The translations under genes were made by a program, and so were the position numbers. 64,000 nt of DNA from IMG/VR virus record IMGVR_UViG_3300012927_000005, positions 16,449 to 80,448 of that record; one strand, 5' to 3'. The notes beneath the pieces were generated by a model. It saw only the letters and a program-made list of their open reading frames with translations, ran no database searches and was not told the origin of the DNA. This document shows positions 7,445 to 15,811 of this stretch, piece by piece (position 1 is the first letter of the stretch; each line of letters opens with the position of its first letter). Source of the DNA: a virus.

Positions 7445-9334
7445 TTGTCTGTCCCTGTTGAAGAACTCGAAAGCATAAAGTGTAACCCGTCGGTCCTTCG
7501 ACTGTATTCCAGCAAAACCAAACTGGAGAAACGCGGGAAGGATCTTTTCGGAATATGCCCGCTGCATAGTGAAAAGTCGGGATCGTTTACTGTATCCCAA
7601 GACTCTCGTGGGTTTTGGTTGTGGCACTGCTTCGGCGGGTGCGGTGGCGGAGATATATTGTCTTTTGTCCAGAAAACGGATAAATGCACTTTCAACGAAG
7701 CAGTCAAAACGGTGCAAGATTTTCTTGGTTCCGATCCTAAAAAATCTCACGTGGATAAAATCTTCAAGCCACTAGAAGAGAAGCCAAAGGAGTATAAAAC
7801 TTTCACCTTGGCTGAATACAAAAAGCTGGAAGACGCTCTTGCGAGCAGTTCAGAGGGAATGAAGTGGCTTCAGGAACAGAGGGGAATTACCTACGAGACT
7901 GCGAAGAGATTGCATGTTGGGTTTCGGCAGGATTTGGGAAAAATAGGCGAGAAGGACCCGAAAATCCAAGAAGTTCGCAACAAGGGATGGATCGCATTTC
8001 CTTATTTCGAGGATGATAAAGTTGTTCTAATCAAGTACCGCTCTGTGATACAAAAGATTACGGCGCGTCAACCGGGTATGAAAACTACTCTGTTTGGGTT
8101 GGAGAGTATTGACCCTTTTGAACCAATTGTGGTCGTGGAGGGGGAACCGGACCGGATTATTATGGAGCAGGCCGGATTTCGATCTGTAGCCCTTCCTATG
8201 TCCGGATTCACCCTGACCCCAGAACTGAGAGATGCGCTTGAATGCGCAGACGGTATTATCCTGGCGGGTGACTGCGATCAAGGTCCCGGTATCAAGGCGA
8301 TGGAACGACTAAAACAGGATTTCGGTGATAAAGCAATTCTGGTCAAGTGGCCCGATGGCTACAAGGATGCGAACGAAACTTTCATAAGGTGCAATAAAAT
8401 GGACGTAAACGCCTTTAAGGACCATTTTAATGAACTTATCGCCCGGTCGAAAAGCCAGCCGATGCCCGGAGTTTACGGATTGGCTGACAGTATGCTATCT
8501 CACGATGAAGGAACGTTAACTGACCACCCCAATAGGCTAAAATTTCCTTGGCCATCGGTAGATAAAATGGCGATTCTAGTTCCCGGCGCGGTAGTGTTTT
8601 CAACCGCCACATCCACTGGTTGCGGAAAAACTCAGCTATGGATGAACGCAACTCTGCACGGAGCTAGAAAACACGGAGAAATCGTTCTTTCGTACCAATG
8701 CGAGCTTAGTGTAGAGGAGTATAAGAACATCGTGGCCGCTCATGTTTTAGCACGTGATCGTAACACTTTGACGGGAGCCGACTACAAAAAAACATTTGCA
8801 TTGATCAAGGATTTGCGGTATTATGTTGGTAGAGATACTACTCTGACTGATGTAAACTCAGTATTAGACTTAATAGAAGCCGCCGTCAAGAGGTTGGGGG
8901 TGACTGTTGTGGTTCTGGATCATATTCACTTTTTGACTCGTACGGCATCAGACGAAATTAAAGCTCAGTCTCAAGCCATGCAGCGAATAAAAAATATGGC
9001 TCAGACTTATGGTTTGAAGTTCATAGTAATTGGACAGCCGAGAAAAGCCGATTCAAAAACAAAAGGAAAATCTCTACATATTTCGGATGCTAAGGGTTCC
9101 GAAGCCGTAACTGCGGATGCAGACGCTGTGTATTTTTTACACAGAGAGGTCGTAAAAAATATCGATCCCGCAAATCCACCGATGGATGAATACGGACCGG
9201 AAACTGAGATTCATCTTAAAAAGGCTCGGTCCAAAGGAAGAGGCGCTGCGTACGCTAAACTTTATTTCCAAGGTTCTATTTCTACTTTTTTAGAATTGAG
9301 TAACCATGATGAAGAGGACATGTTCGCACAGTGA
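7445..9334 (+). CDS. bifunctional primase-helicase (T7 gp4 / TOPRIM-DnaB type)
   Basis: The 629-residue protein starts at a TTG codon with GTGAGG just upstream. In order it has a CHC2 zinc finger (C38 PLH... HCFGGC near 62-66), a TOPRIM domain (VVVEGEPD near 231, AGDCDQGPG further on) and a DnaB-like ATPase with Walker A TGCGKT (about 389), Walker B VVVLDHIHF and the later IGQPRK motif. It should make primers and unwind DNA at the fork. The C-terminus is a short acidic tail (HDEEDMFAQ) of the sort used to bind polymerase or SSB. That tail is repeated downstream of the next gene. A TGTCC-type site lies inside. Confidence 0.9.
   Translation: MSVPVEELESIKCNPSVLRLYSSKTKLEKRGKDLFGICPLHSEKSGSFTVSQDSRGFWLWHCFGGCGGGDILSFVQKTDKCTFNEAVKTVQDFLGSDPKKSHVDKIFKPLEEKPKEYKTFTLAEYKKLEDALASSSEGMKWLQEQRGITYETAKRLHVGFRQDLGKIGEKDPKIQEVRNKGWIAFPYFEDDKVVLIKYRSVIQKITARQPGMKTTLFGLESIDPFEPIVVVEGEPDRIIMEQAGFRSVALPMSGFTLTPELRDALECADGIILAGDCDQGPGIKAMERLKQDFGDKAILVKWPDGYKDANETFIRCNKMDVNAFKDHFNELIARSKSQPMPGVYGLADSMLSHDEGTLTDHPNRLKFPWPSVDKMAILVPGAVVFSTATSTGCGKTQLWMNATLHGARKHGEIVLSYQCELSVEEYKNIVAAHVLARDRNTLTGADYKKTFALIKDLRYYVGRDTTLTDVNSVLDLIEAAVKRLGVTVVVLDHIHFLTRTASDEIKAQSQAMQRIKNMAQTYGLKFIVIGQPRKADSKTKGKSLHISDAKGSEAVTADADAVYFLHREVVKNIDPANPPMDEYGPETEIHLKKARSKGRGAAYAKLYFQGSISTFLELSNHDEEDMFAQ
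7666..7682 (+). promoter_or_regulatory. TGTCC-N7-GGATA palindrome
   Basis: TGTCCAGAAAACGGATA, inside the primase-helicase gene, oriented with it. Confidence 0.45.
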
Positions 9335-9930
9335 TGATTGAAAAACAATGTACAAAATGTAAGGAATCGAAATCTCTAGAATTGTTTCCTAAATCCAGTA
9401 AGAGTAGGGATAAGAAAGCTTGGGTATGTAAGGCGTGTGCAAAAGAATATCATCGTTTACGATACGTGAATAACAAAGAACTTATAAATGAAAGAAACAA
9501 AGCATGGGCTCGAAATAACCCCGAAAAGATGGCAGCGTGTCGTAATAGCTGGAACAGCCGAAATCTCGACAGAATTAAAAGAAATTGCAAAAGATGGCAA
9601 AGTGAAAGATCTAGACCGACAAAACAGGGAATAACTAACGAACAGCATCAAGATCTTTTAAACTATACCGAACGTAAATGCTTTATTTGCGGATACCTAG
9701 ATGAAGGCGATTCGAATAGATGGGCTTTGGATCACGATTATAAATGTCACCCGAAGAAAGGTTACTCTTGCGTAAAATGTATTCGTGGTGTACTTTGTAA
9801 GAACTGCAATACAGGTCTAGGGCATTTCAAAGATCATGTGGAGAACTTGGAAAAAGCTATTGAATACCTAAAAGAACCACCCGCAAAGAATATGTCTTGG
9901 AGCAAGTATGGGGAGTTTCAAAATGAATAA
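9331..9930 (+). CDS. endonuclease VII-like HNH endonuclease with zinc ribbon
   Basis: The product begins with a two-knuckle zinc ribbon (CTKCKE...CKAC). After a basic helical linker comes an endonuclease VII-type His-Me finger (CFICGY... WALDHDYKCHPKK, then VLCKNCNTGLGHF). This order is common in freestanding phage homing endonucleases. The start is GTG at 9331 or ATG at 9334, both overlapping the helicase stop. It separates the helicase gene from a small ORF that repeats the helicase tail, suggesting it inserted there. Confidence 0.82.
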   Translation: MMIEKQCTKCKESKSLELFPKSSKSRDKKAWVCKACAKEYHRLRYVNNKELINERNKAWARNNPEKMAACRNSWNSRNLDRIKRNCKRWQSERSRPTKQGITNEQHQDLLNYTERKCFICGYLDEGDSNRWALDHDYKCHPKKGYSCVKCIRGVLCKNCNTGLGHFKDHVENLEKAIEYLKEPPAKNMSWSKYGEFQNE

Positions 9931-10021
9931 CGCATTCGACGTCATCACAGTTGCGGCAGAGTTCATAAAAACGTTCCTAGAAATCAGTCATCAAGAAGAA
10001 CCGGAGGACATGTTTCAATGA
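9923..10021 (+). CDS. mini-protein with helicase-like acidic tail, 32 aa
   Basis: A 32-residue ORF whose last 16 residues (TFLEISHQEEPEDMFQ) closely match the helicase C-terminus (TFLELSNHDEEDMFAQ). It overlaps both neighbours. It may be a displaced 3' end of the helicase gene left by insertion of the endonuclease gene, or a separate peptide with the same partner-binding tail. Confidence 0.5.
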   Translation: MNNAFDVITVAAEFIKTFLEISHQEEPEDMFQ

Positions 10022-10200
10022 TATTTGATATCATACTACGTCTTTTACCCGATATAATACCGAGAGGTTGCGGCTTGTTTATGGCCGTGTACGCGACCTA
10101 CTTAGTGTTTCACTATCCAACGAACGGGCATGAACTGCTGCTAGCATTATTGCTGTTTGTGCTGACAGCATTTACTTGGCCCGTGGAAATTAGACCATGA
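10018..10200 (+). CDS. small membrane protein, 60 aa
   Basis: ATGA overlap with the preceding mini-ORF. Two hydrophobic segments (about residues 17-32 and 40-54) suggest a hairpin membrane protein. Function unknown. Confidence 0.5.
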   Translation: MIFDIILRLLPDIIPRGCGLFMAVYATYLVFHYPTNGHELLLALLLFVLTAFTWPVEIRP

Positions 10201-11246
10201 ATATTGTTCTACCAACTCTTAAACCGCTCATCAAACGCGTTGCTGCGGTCAAGTCTGAGGTAATTATCCTGGATACCGAGCATGGCATACTGGCCGCTAA
10301 GGAACAGAACCTAGCCGCCTGGGTTGAGGACGAGTCCCTGAAAGATTCAGAAAAAGTGGTATACTTTTTCCCAAGCCGAAAGTTCACAACCTCCGTTAAC
10401 CGCATGTCTGGAATCCTATCTGTCCAGAAAACGGACAAGGGTTATTCTCTTGTCTCAAACAAGACCAGAATCGATTTGGAAGAAGCAAAAACCGCTTGGC
10501 GGTACGAGCCTGCTGATGCCTTGCAAATCTGCCTCAACACGGCAATTTTACAAGAGCTGATCAAGTTCGTCCAAATTGCTCCAGATTCCAAGCAAACGGG
10601 GTTGACATATTCTGGGATGGTCTCTTTGGTCGGCACGGAAGATCCGCTCGGGGGGTCAATCGAAGCAATCGCAACGGATGGTAAACGTATCGCAAGTTTA
10701 TCGATTCCTGCGGATGTGCAACAATCCTTTTCGGTGCTGTTACCTTCGTCACTAATTCCAATAATTCCCACACTTTCTGATGAAAAAACCTTGCTTTTTG
10801 ACGACTCTCGTGTTAGTATTATTAAGAGTGGTAAATTTACTGCGCGTGCGAACAAATTTACGGATAAATTTCCAGATGCAAAACGTTTGTTTCCAACAGG
10901 TTGTGATTTTATTGCAAGAGTGGATGCAGGAGAATTCCGCGAAGCGCTTGGCCGCTTAGAAGCTGTAATGAACGAGGAAACCAGGGCAGTCAAGTTGACG
11001 TGGGCGCAGAATCTTGAACTTCGTACCGGAAACCAGAGTACGCACGGAAAAGATGAAATTGCGTACCAGACCCTGCGGGGAAGAGGAAACGAGTTAGCGT
11101 TTACTGCCATCTTTGACTGGAAATTCCTGAACGATTTCTTTGAACGAGTAGAAGGACAAGTAACCTGTAGTTACTCGGTAGGTAAAAATTTCATAGTACT
11201 TCAGAGTAAAGAGAAGAAATATTTGTTAGCGAGGATGGAAAAGTAG
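10197..11246 (+). CDS. DnaN-like sliding clamp
   Basis: The 349-residue length and pattern fit bacterial beta clamps. A TDGKRIASL block (about residue 160) matches the conserved TDGHRLA motif. VLLPSSLIPII and KFPDAKRLFP correspond to the second and third clamp repeats. It would tether a DNA polymerase to DNA; no polymerase gene lies in this window. A perfect-arm TGTCC-N7-GGACA site is in the first third of the gene. Divergence from host DnaN is strong, so the call rests on motifs. Confidence 0.75.
   Translation: MNIVLPTLKPLIKRVAAVKSEVIILDTEHGILAAKEQNLAAWVEDESLKDSEKVVYFFPSRKFTTSVNRMSGILSVQKTDKGYSLVSNKTRIDLEEAKTAWRYEPADALQICLNTAILQELIKFVQIAPDSKQTGLTYSGMVSLVGTEDPLGGSIEAIATDGKRIASLSIPADVQQSFSVLLPSSLIPIIPTLSDEKTLLFDDSRVSIIKSGKFTARANKFTDKFPDAKRLFPTGCDFIARVDAGEFREALGRLEAVMNEETRAVKLTWAQNLELRTGNQSTHGKDEIAYQTLRGRGNELAFTAIFDWKFLNDFFERVEGQVTCSYSVGKNFIVLQSKEKKYLLARMEK
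10421..10437 (+). promoter_or_regulatory. TGTCC-N7-GGACA palindrome
   Basis: TGTCCAGAAAACGGACA, inside the clamp gene, oriented with it. Confidence 0.5.
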
Positions 11247-11746
11247 TGGCGAATTTGTTCTTCATAAGTGACACCCACTTCGGGCACGCTAACATCCTAA
11301 ACTTTCTGAAGCTGGACGGCACCAAACTACGAGATTTCTCTTCCGTAGAAGAGATGGACGAACATATAATTGATCGATGGAACTCAGTGGTTCGCCCGCA
11401 AGATCACTGTTATCACCTTGGTGACGTAGCCATGAAACGAAGAGATATAGGTACTGTTTCCCGCTGTAATGGACATAAAAGATTGGTCAGAGGAAATCAC
11501 GATGTGTACAAGACCAAAGACTATCTTTCCTGTTTTGATGAGATTTACGGAATTCGCGTGCTCGATAATATAATTTTTACACACATTCCGATTCATCCAG
11601 AAAATATGGGACGGTTTAAAGCAAACGCCCACGGACACATACACGCAAATCCTTCTCCAGAAGGGAACTACATAAATCTCAGCGTCGAAGCTATAGATTA
11701 TACACCAATTGCGTTAGAAGATTTGAAAAAGAGGATGGAAAAATAA
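11246..11746 (+). CDS. metallophosphoesterase, 166 aa
   Basis: GTG start overlapping the clamp stop. Motifs DTHFGH (residues 9-14), LGDVA, RGNHD, THIPIH and NAHGHIHA occur in order and define a complete dinuclear metallophosphatase site. Short proteins of this type are frequent in phages. The substrate is unknown. Confidence 0.85.
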   Translation: MANLFFISDTHFGHANILNFLKLDGTKLRDFSSVEEMDEHIIDRWNSVVRPQDHCYHLGDVAMKRRDIGTVSRCNGHKRLVRGNHDVYKTKDYLSCFDEIYGIRVLDNIIFTHIPIHPENMGRFKANAHGHIHANPSPEGNYINLSVEAIDYTPIALEDLKKRMEK

Positions 11747-11913
11747 TGGAATTAAATGATCTTAAGGCGATAATGGCGGCAACTCTCTTATCTGGATCAG
11801 TTAAATTGGAAGCAAATCGTACTTTGCGTGGACCTACCGAGATAGAAATACAAACGGCTGTTCGTCACGCTGAAAGTATATGGGAAGAAGTTTTAAGACA
11901 GGAAAGCAAATGA
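11746..11913 (+). CDS. hypothetical protein, 55 aa
   Basis: TAATG overlap with the gene before it. A short helical protein of a type often found in phage early regions. No known motif. Confidence 0.5.
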   Translation: MELNDLKAIMAATLLSGSVKLEANRTLRGPTEIEIQTAVRHAESIWEEVLRQESK

Positions 11914-12110
11914 TTTATTTCTTGGCTGCGTGGTGGTTGAGTGGGATAGTAAGTGTGATAATGATGCAAAGGCAGCCACCATACAGGGATATTACTGTGT
12001 TTGATTTGTTTTGGGCTGTGTCTATAGGACTTTTAATAGGTATATTCGGATTTATAATACTCCTGCCAGATACATTCTGGACAACTACCGTGATAAGGAA
12101 GAAAAAGTGA
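11910..12110 (+). CDS. small membrane protein, 66 aa
   Basis: The ATG at 11910 (ATGA overlap) is preferred to the ATG at 11880. Two transmembrane segments are clear (residues about 2-18 and 34-52), with a basic C-terminus (IRKKK). Function unknown. Confidence 0.55.
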   Translation: MIYFLAAWWLSGIVSVIMMQRQPPYRDITVFDLFWAVSIGLLIGIFGFIILLPDTFWTTTVIRKKK

Positions 12111-12748
12111 CTGAACTAACAGTAGAAGAACTACTCGAAGCGCAGAGTCTCAAAGATGAGATTGACCAGATTGCGGAGGGTATCGCAACCGGCGAACGGG
12201 ATCTCAACACCAGTTGGGTTAAGCTGGGGTCTCGTGTCCACAAGGTGCGATCAAAGAAGTACTGGAAGACCTACGGAGCGCACAGTTTTGGCGCGTATGT
12301 ACTTAGCTTGGAGCCAAAGATTCAGAAAAAGCGGTCGCAAGTATACGTCTGTGTGGGTGTGATCGAAACTCTCGGTTCGCAACTGAGTGACGAGCAACTT
12401 GAAGAGATGGGTATTACACGGGCTTCGGTGCTCAAAAAGTACGTTCAAAGTTCAGGAAAGATAGTTCCCCAAATTCTGATCGATGCTGCTCTCGACCGAA
12501 CTAAAGATATTGATCAGTTTCGAGCGGATGTCTCCAGTGAGCTACACGAAGTTCCGCAGGAAAAGGGTTCATGGTGGGAGTTAGGTGGGTTCTTCGTGAC
12601 CCCCGAAGAGAAAATTCTAATTGAAGATACTATTGAAATGACCAGACAGGTAGACCCGGTTATTCCGCACGATATTCCAGAACATGAGCAGAACAAATTG
12701 ACATTTTTGCGTTTGTGCATGGAATTTAGATCTACATACGGAGGGTAA
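12107..12748 (+). CDS. hypothetical helical protein, 213 aa
   Basis: A GTG start at 12107 overlaps the previous stop (GTGA). An upstream in-frame ATG at 12011 would run through the membrane-protein gene and is rejected. The middle part (WVKLGSRVHKVRSKKYWKTYG) is basic and resembles small phage DNA-binding proteins seen near replication genes. I cannot name a family. Confidence 0.6.
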   Translation: MTELTVEELLEAQSLKDEIDQIAEGIATGERDLNTSWVKLGSRVHKVRSKKYWKTYGAHSFGAYVLSLEPKIQKKRSQVYVCVGVIETLGSQLSDEQLEEMGITRASVLKKYVQSSGKIVPQILIDAALDRTKDIDQFRADVSSELHEVPQEKGSWWELGGFFVTPEEKILIEDTIEMTRQVDPVIPHDIPEHEQNKLTFLRLCMEFRSTYGG

Positions 12749-12749
12749 T

Positions 12750-13190
12750 ATGAAATATTTTCTCGCTGTGTTTCTCCTGACCTCAACTCTTGGCTGCGGA
12801 AACCAACCCGATGTTGTCAAAGTACAAGTTGAAACTAAAATCCAAGGGTTTGATTTTCCGCATATTTTGTTCATTCGCGGTCATCGCTGGGTGGTTATCC
12901 TCGATGAAACAAATTACATGGATAACCATCACATATTTGGTGAGACGAACTGCAAGGACGAGGAGATTCTCGTAAAAAGCGGACTAACTGTTGCAAACCA
13001 AAGAGATACACTATTCCATGAGATCCTGCACGCAGGAACCTGCACCGAAAGCAAAGATGGCGATGTGAATAATCTCTACTGGAACTCCTCTACCCCAGAA
13101 AAACATGAAGGAATTTATAGGCTGTCACAGTATCTGACGGAACTGTTTTATGAAAACCCTGAGTTAGTTAAATATTTGGCGGGACAATAA
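12750..13190 (+). CDS. putative lipoprotein with HEXXH zinc-protease motif
   Basis: The N-terminus is a lipoprotein signal (basic start, hydrophobic core, lipobox LTSTLGC at about residues 10-16). A zincin motif HEILHAG (about residue 91) sits in a predicted helix, and a later Glu in EKHEGIYRL could be the third metal ligand. The mature protein would be anchored in the envelope. A role in altering the cell surface or in superinfection exclusion is possible but is inference. RBS GGAGGG is present. Confidence 0.65.
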   Translation: MKYFLAVFLLTSTLGCGNQPDVVKVQVETKIQGFDFPHILFIRGHRWVVILDETNYMDNHHIFGETNCKDEEILVKSGLTVANQRDTLFHEILHAGTCTESKDGDVNNLYWNSSTPEKHEGIYRLSQYLTELFYENPELVKYLAGQ

Positions 13191-13192
13191 AT

Positions 13193-13384
13193 ATGCCGTG
13201 TTCAGATAATCAAGATTGGGGCGAGCCAGTTCAGATGAAGGCAGCACTAGACTACGCCACGAGGGTTGCGTGTGAACTGGGAGCGATAGTGGTGCTATGC
13301 AATCTTTGGGAAGATCTATCCGAAGATGCTAAAAACTGGTTGAAACATCACGAACAAATGGATAAGCAGAGGCGTAGTGGCTAA
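13193..13384 (+). CDS. hypothetical protein, 63 aa
   Basis: A small protein starting MPCSDNQDW. Phages often encode such short proteins with a Cys-containing helix followed by an acidic helix (CNLWEDLSEDAKNWL). Function unknown. It overlaps the following HNH gene by 8 bases. Confidence 0.55.
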   Translation: MPCSDNQDWGEPVQMKAALDYATRVACELGAIVVLCNLWEDLSEDAKNWLKHHEQMDKQRRSG

Positions 13385-13718
13385 ACAGCTCGTCTTTGTG
13401 GAAATCCGCGAGTCCAAGATATACCGCATCCTCCGGACAAACGCGGATGCTTGGCGGTTACCTTCTGAGACAGTGCAACAGTGGCCTAGAGCAGAGGCAG
13501 TCAAGACTATACGGCAGCAGGTTTTTGAGCGGTCTAAGGGTGAATGCGAGGACTGCGGTAAACGGATTACCTGGGACAACGGGGAGTTGAACGAGATTGT
13601 TCCAAAAAGCTCTGGAGGAGAAGTTAGTATGGAAAATTGTAACTTTATTTGTCATGCGTGCCATCAAGGGCGGGCTGATTCTTATCATGGAGATCGTAGA
13701 TGGGGAGGAAGACAATGA
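13377..13718 (+). CDS. HNH endonuclease, 113 aa
   Basis: GTG start. The C-terminal half has a classic small HNH domain: CEDCGKRITWDNGELNEIVPKS, an Asn in the SMENCNFICHACH block, and paired Cys residues for structural zinc. The His of the first motif position is replaced by the Glu-Ile-Val-Pro context, so activity is uncertain. Likely a freestanding homing enzyme or packaging-associated HNH. The early-region position favours the former. Confidence 0.7.
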   Translation: MAKQLVFVEIRESKIYRILRTNADAWRLPSETVQQWPRAEAVKTIRQQVFERSKGECEDCGKRITWDNGELNEIVPKSSGGEVSMENCNFICHACHQGRADSYHGDRRWGGRQ

Positions 13719-13894
13719 ACTCAGAAGAAAATATGTTTAAACTACGGTTATTTTTGAGTCTTTTCGGCAGATTATTTTTTCATTTATGTGCAGCTTTTTG
13801 TTTTGGAACGTGGATGCACAGCGCGTGGGCAGGATTGTTCATGTTCAGTATCTTAGAATTTTTATCTCAAATATTTTCAAATAGACAGGAATAA
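13715..13894 (+). CDS. small membrane protein, 59 aa
   Basis: ATGA overlap at 13715 sets the start. Hydrophobic residues dominate positions about 10-50, giving one or two membrane helices. Function unknown. Confidence 0.5.
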   Translation: MNSEENMFKLRLFLSLFGRLFFHLCAAFCFGTWMHSAWAGLFMFSILEFLSQIFSNRQE

Positions 13895-13898
13895 CACA

Positions 13899-14207
13899 AT
13901 GAAATCAGAAGATCGCAACATACGGGAACTAATCAACGACTGTCCAGCACTACAGACTCTTTTAGAAGTGGTAGATTCGGTATGTTCTATAAAAATTACT
14001 AAAAGATCCTACGACGGTACAGGAAACGATACTTTGCTGAAAAATAAAACTTTTTGGATTGTAGAGACTTACGATGATGTATCGGACCTTCGTCTGACCT
14101 GCGCTCATCGTGAAACTTTAGAAGAAGCGGTTGCTGTCACGCTTTCTGAAAAACGCGTACGGGCACCTAGAACAATTACCACGGTGTGGACTTCAAAAAC
14201 ATACTGA
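13899..14207 (+). CDS. hypothetical protein, 102 aa
   Basis: Starts after AGGAATAACACA. Beta-rich centre with a short helical end. No family recognised. It is followed by a 22-base gap before the sigma-factor gene. Confidence 0.55.
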   Translation: MKSEDRNIRELINDCPALQTLLEVVDSVCSIKITKRSYDGTGNDTLLKNKTFWIVETYDDVSDLRLTCAHRETLEEAVAVTLSEKRVRAPRTITTVWTSKTY

Positions 14208-14229
14208 GTATTCAGTAAACTAGGGCCAA

Positions 14230-14688
14230 ATGAATCTTTTAAAATGGGAACCACAGATAAAAAAAGCAGTTAACATTTACGGTCGCAAAATATTTGGCTC
14301 GGACAAGCAGGATCTCACCCAAAACTGTTATGTGGCGATCCTTCGGGCGTCAGATAGAATTACTCAGGTGGAGCAGAACAGGGGAGAGGATGCAGCCAAG
14401 GGGTATGTATTTGTGATGTGCCGGAACGAGTTGTTGAGTTCTCAGCGTCCTCTGCGAAATGTTCATTTGGTACCATTTTTTGATACGGGCACCGCAGCGA
14501 AACAGCCGAATGAAAAATTACGCGATGCGGTAGAATGTTTGAAACCCGAAGAACAAGAACTGCTATACGATGTTTATTATCAAGGATATAGCGTAAGTCA
14601 GCTAGCAAAAGCCGCAAACGTACCGATTGGCCGCTTACAGTATCATAAACAAAGAATTTTAAAGGAATTGAAGAAACTATGCCAGTAA
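14230..14688 (+). CDS. sigma-70-family (ECF-like) RNA polymerase sigma factor
   Basis: The 152-residue protein has a region-2-like N-terminal half with the DLTQNCYVAILRA helix near residue 27. The region-4-like C-terminal half (about 98-150) reads as a helix-turn-helix: LKPEEQELLYDVYYQG then SVSQLAKAANVPIGRLQYHKQRI. This size and order match ECF-type sigma factors. It probably redirects host RNA polymerase, perhaps to late promoters. Which promoters it serves cannot be read here. Genes on both sides overlap or nearly so. Confidence 0.78.
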   Translation: MNLLKWEPQIKKAVNIYGRKIFGSDKQDLTQNCYVAILRASDRITQVEQNRGEDAAKGYVFVMCRNELLSSQRPLRNVHLVPFFDTGTAAKQPNEKLRDAVECLKPEEQELLYDVYYQGYSVSQLAKAANVPIGRLQYHKQRILKELKKLCQ

Positions 14689-15041
14689 CACTTGACGAAA
14701 AAATTACAGTAGAATACAATGGTGAAAGATTCACAGGATCTTTGGTTGAAGTTGCACAGACCATTACAATTGTTTGTGAAAATACAAACTGTCAGAGGGG
14801 TGGATTTGACTCCGAGTCTCAGAGACGGACGATAAAGTCAGTTACTTTAGACCCCCAAAACCCTGACAGCGTACCGGATGATGCTTGGGAAGTGCTCTAC
14901 ATCGTGAGCTACGATAACACGAAGCGGTCCTTCTGCTCGAAGGGCTGTCTCCAGAGTTTTCTCCAAGCCTACAGGCCGTTAAAGTCTCCGCGACCGAGTA
15001 ATGTTGTCCAGTTTCCGGACGGCGAAGGGATAGTAGAATAA
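14679..15041 (+). CDS. hypothetical zinc-binding protein, 120 aa
   Basis: Overlaps the sigma-factor gene by 10 bases. Two Cys pairs (CENTNC and FCSKGC), 50 residues apart, suggest a zinc ribbon. The C-terminal tail is basic and Pro-rich and ends GEGIVE, similar to the end DGVVE of the next protein. Confidence 0.55.
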   Translation: MPVTLDEKITVEYNGERFTGSLVEVAQTITIVCENTNCQRGGFDSESQRRTIKSVTLDPQNPDSVPDDAWEVLYIVSYDNTKRSFCSKGCLQSFLQAYRPLKSPRPSNVVQFPDGEGIVE

Positions 15042-15253
15042 TGCAAAAACTTACCCGAGAACAGGCAGCAATAATCGCAGCTTATACGGGATACATGGCT
15101 GGTCCCTTCGATGATTTCCATAAGTACATTGAAGAAAAACTGGGACGGCCTGTTTGGACCCACGAAATAGCCAATCCCGAGGTCAATAAATCCATAAAAG
15201 ATGCTGCAATGCCAGATTTTATGTCACTGTGCGCAGATGGAGTAGTAGAATAA
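15041..15253 (+). CDS. DUF7736-like small phage protein, 70 aa
   Basis: The opening (LTREQAAIIAAYTGYMAGPF) followed by a DFHKYIEEKLGRPV block matches a small family widespread in phages that I recall as DUF7736. Its function is unknown. It starts on the last base of the previous gene. Confidence 0.6.
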   Translation: MQKLTREQAAIIAAYTGYMAGPFDDFHKYIEEKLGRPVWTHEIANPEVNKSIKDAAMPDFMSLCADGVVE

Positions 15254-15810
15254 TGAATTTCGAAACATTCCAAAAATCCGTAAACGCTCTCAAAGCTTGG
15301 CGCTTGGCCGCAGATCAACCTTCCCATCATTTTCCAGATTCCCGAGACCCTGAGTTCCATAAACATCTGGTAGAGCAGGCAGTCACGAGCCAGGATTATG
15401 AAATCTCCATTGTTTGTCTGTGTTGCTGGAGAGAAAATCGAGAGGATTTATACGCCGGTGAGATGGCTATTGCTCATGTAATTAACAACCGGGCGAAACG
15501 GGGATGGAACCACGGAAATCAATATATGAACGTGACCGCGAAGAACCAATTTTCTTCAATGGTAATTCCCGGAGATCTCCAACTGGATAAGTATCCGCTT
15601 GAAAATGATGTTGAGTTCGGAAAGTTGCTTGAGAATATCGACGATCTTTATAGAGGCGAATTGATAGACCGTACAGACGGAGCGGTGTACTATGCCAATC
15701 TGAAGTATATCCAACCCGGAGGTTGGTTTGCCCGAAACATAATTTCTAATTCTGCTAAGTTTCCGAGACTAGCTGTGATTGGACGCACAACGTACTTTGG
15801 AGAGAAATAA
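15253..15810 (+). CDS. SleB-like cell wall hydrolase (candidate endolysin)
   Basis: The start at 15253 overlaps the upstream stop (TAATG). The segment DLYAGEMAIAHVINNRAKRG (about residues 69-88) and the later KNQFSSM match the Hydrolase_2/SleB fold, where the Glu of GE is catalytic in peptidoglycan cleavage. There is no signal peptide. A spanin-like and a holin-like gene follow within 2.5 kb, so this is the likely endolysin. Confidence 0.72.
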   Translation: MNFETFQKSVNALKAWRLAADQPSHHFPDSRDPEFHKHLVEQAVTSQDYEISIVCLCCWRENREDLYAGEMAIAHVINNRAKRGWNHGNQYMNVTAKNQFSSMVIPGDLQLDKYPLENDVEFGKLLENIDDLYRGELIDRTDGAVYYANLKYIQPGGWFARNIISNSAKFPRLAVIGRTTYFGEK

Positions 15811-15811
15811 T

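Noticed and set aside
10442-11110. A long ORF on the - strand opposite the clamp gene
   Set aside because: It is a shadow frame; no ribosome binding site, and all neighbours run on the + strand.
12045-12060. TATAAT as a promoter -10 box
   Set aside because: It lies within a coding region and has no suitable -35 box at the right distance.
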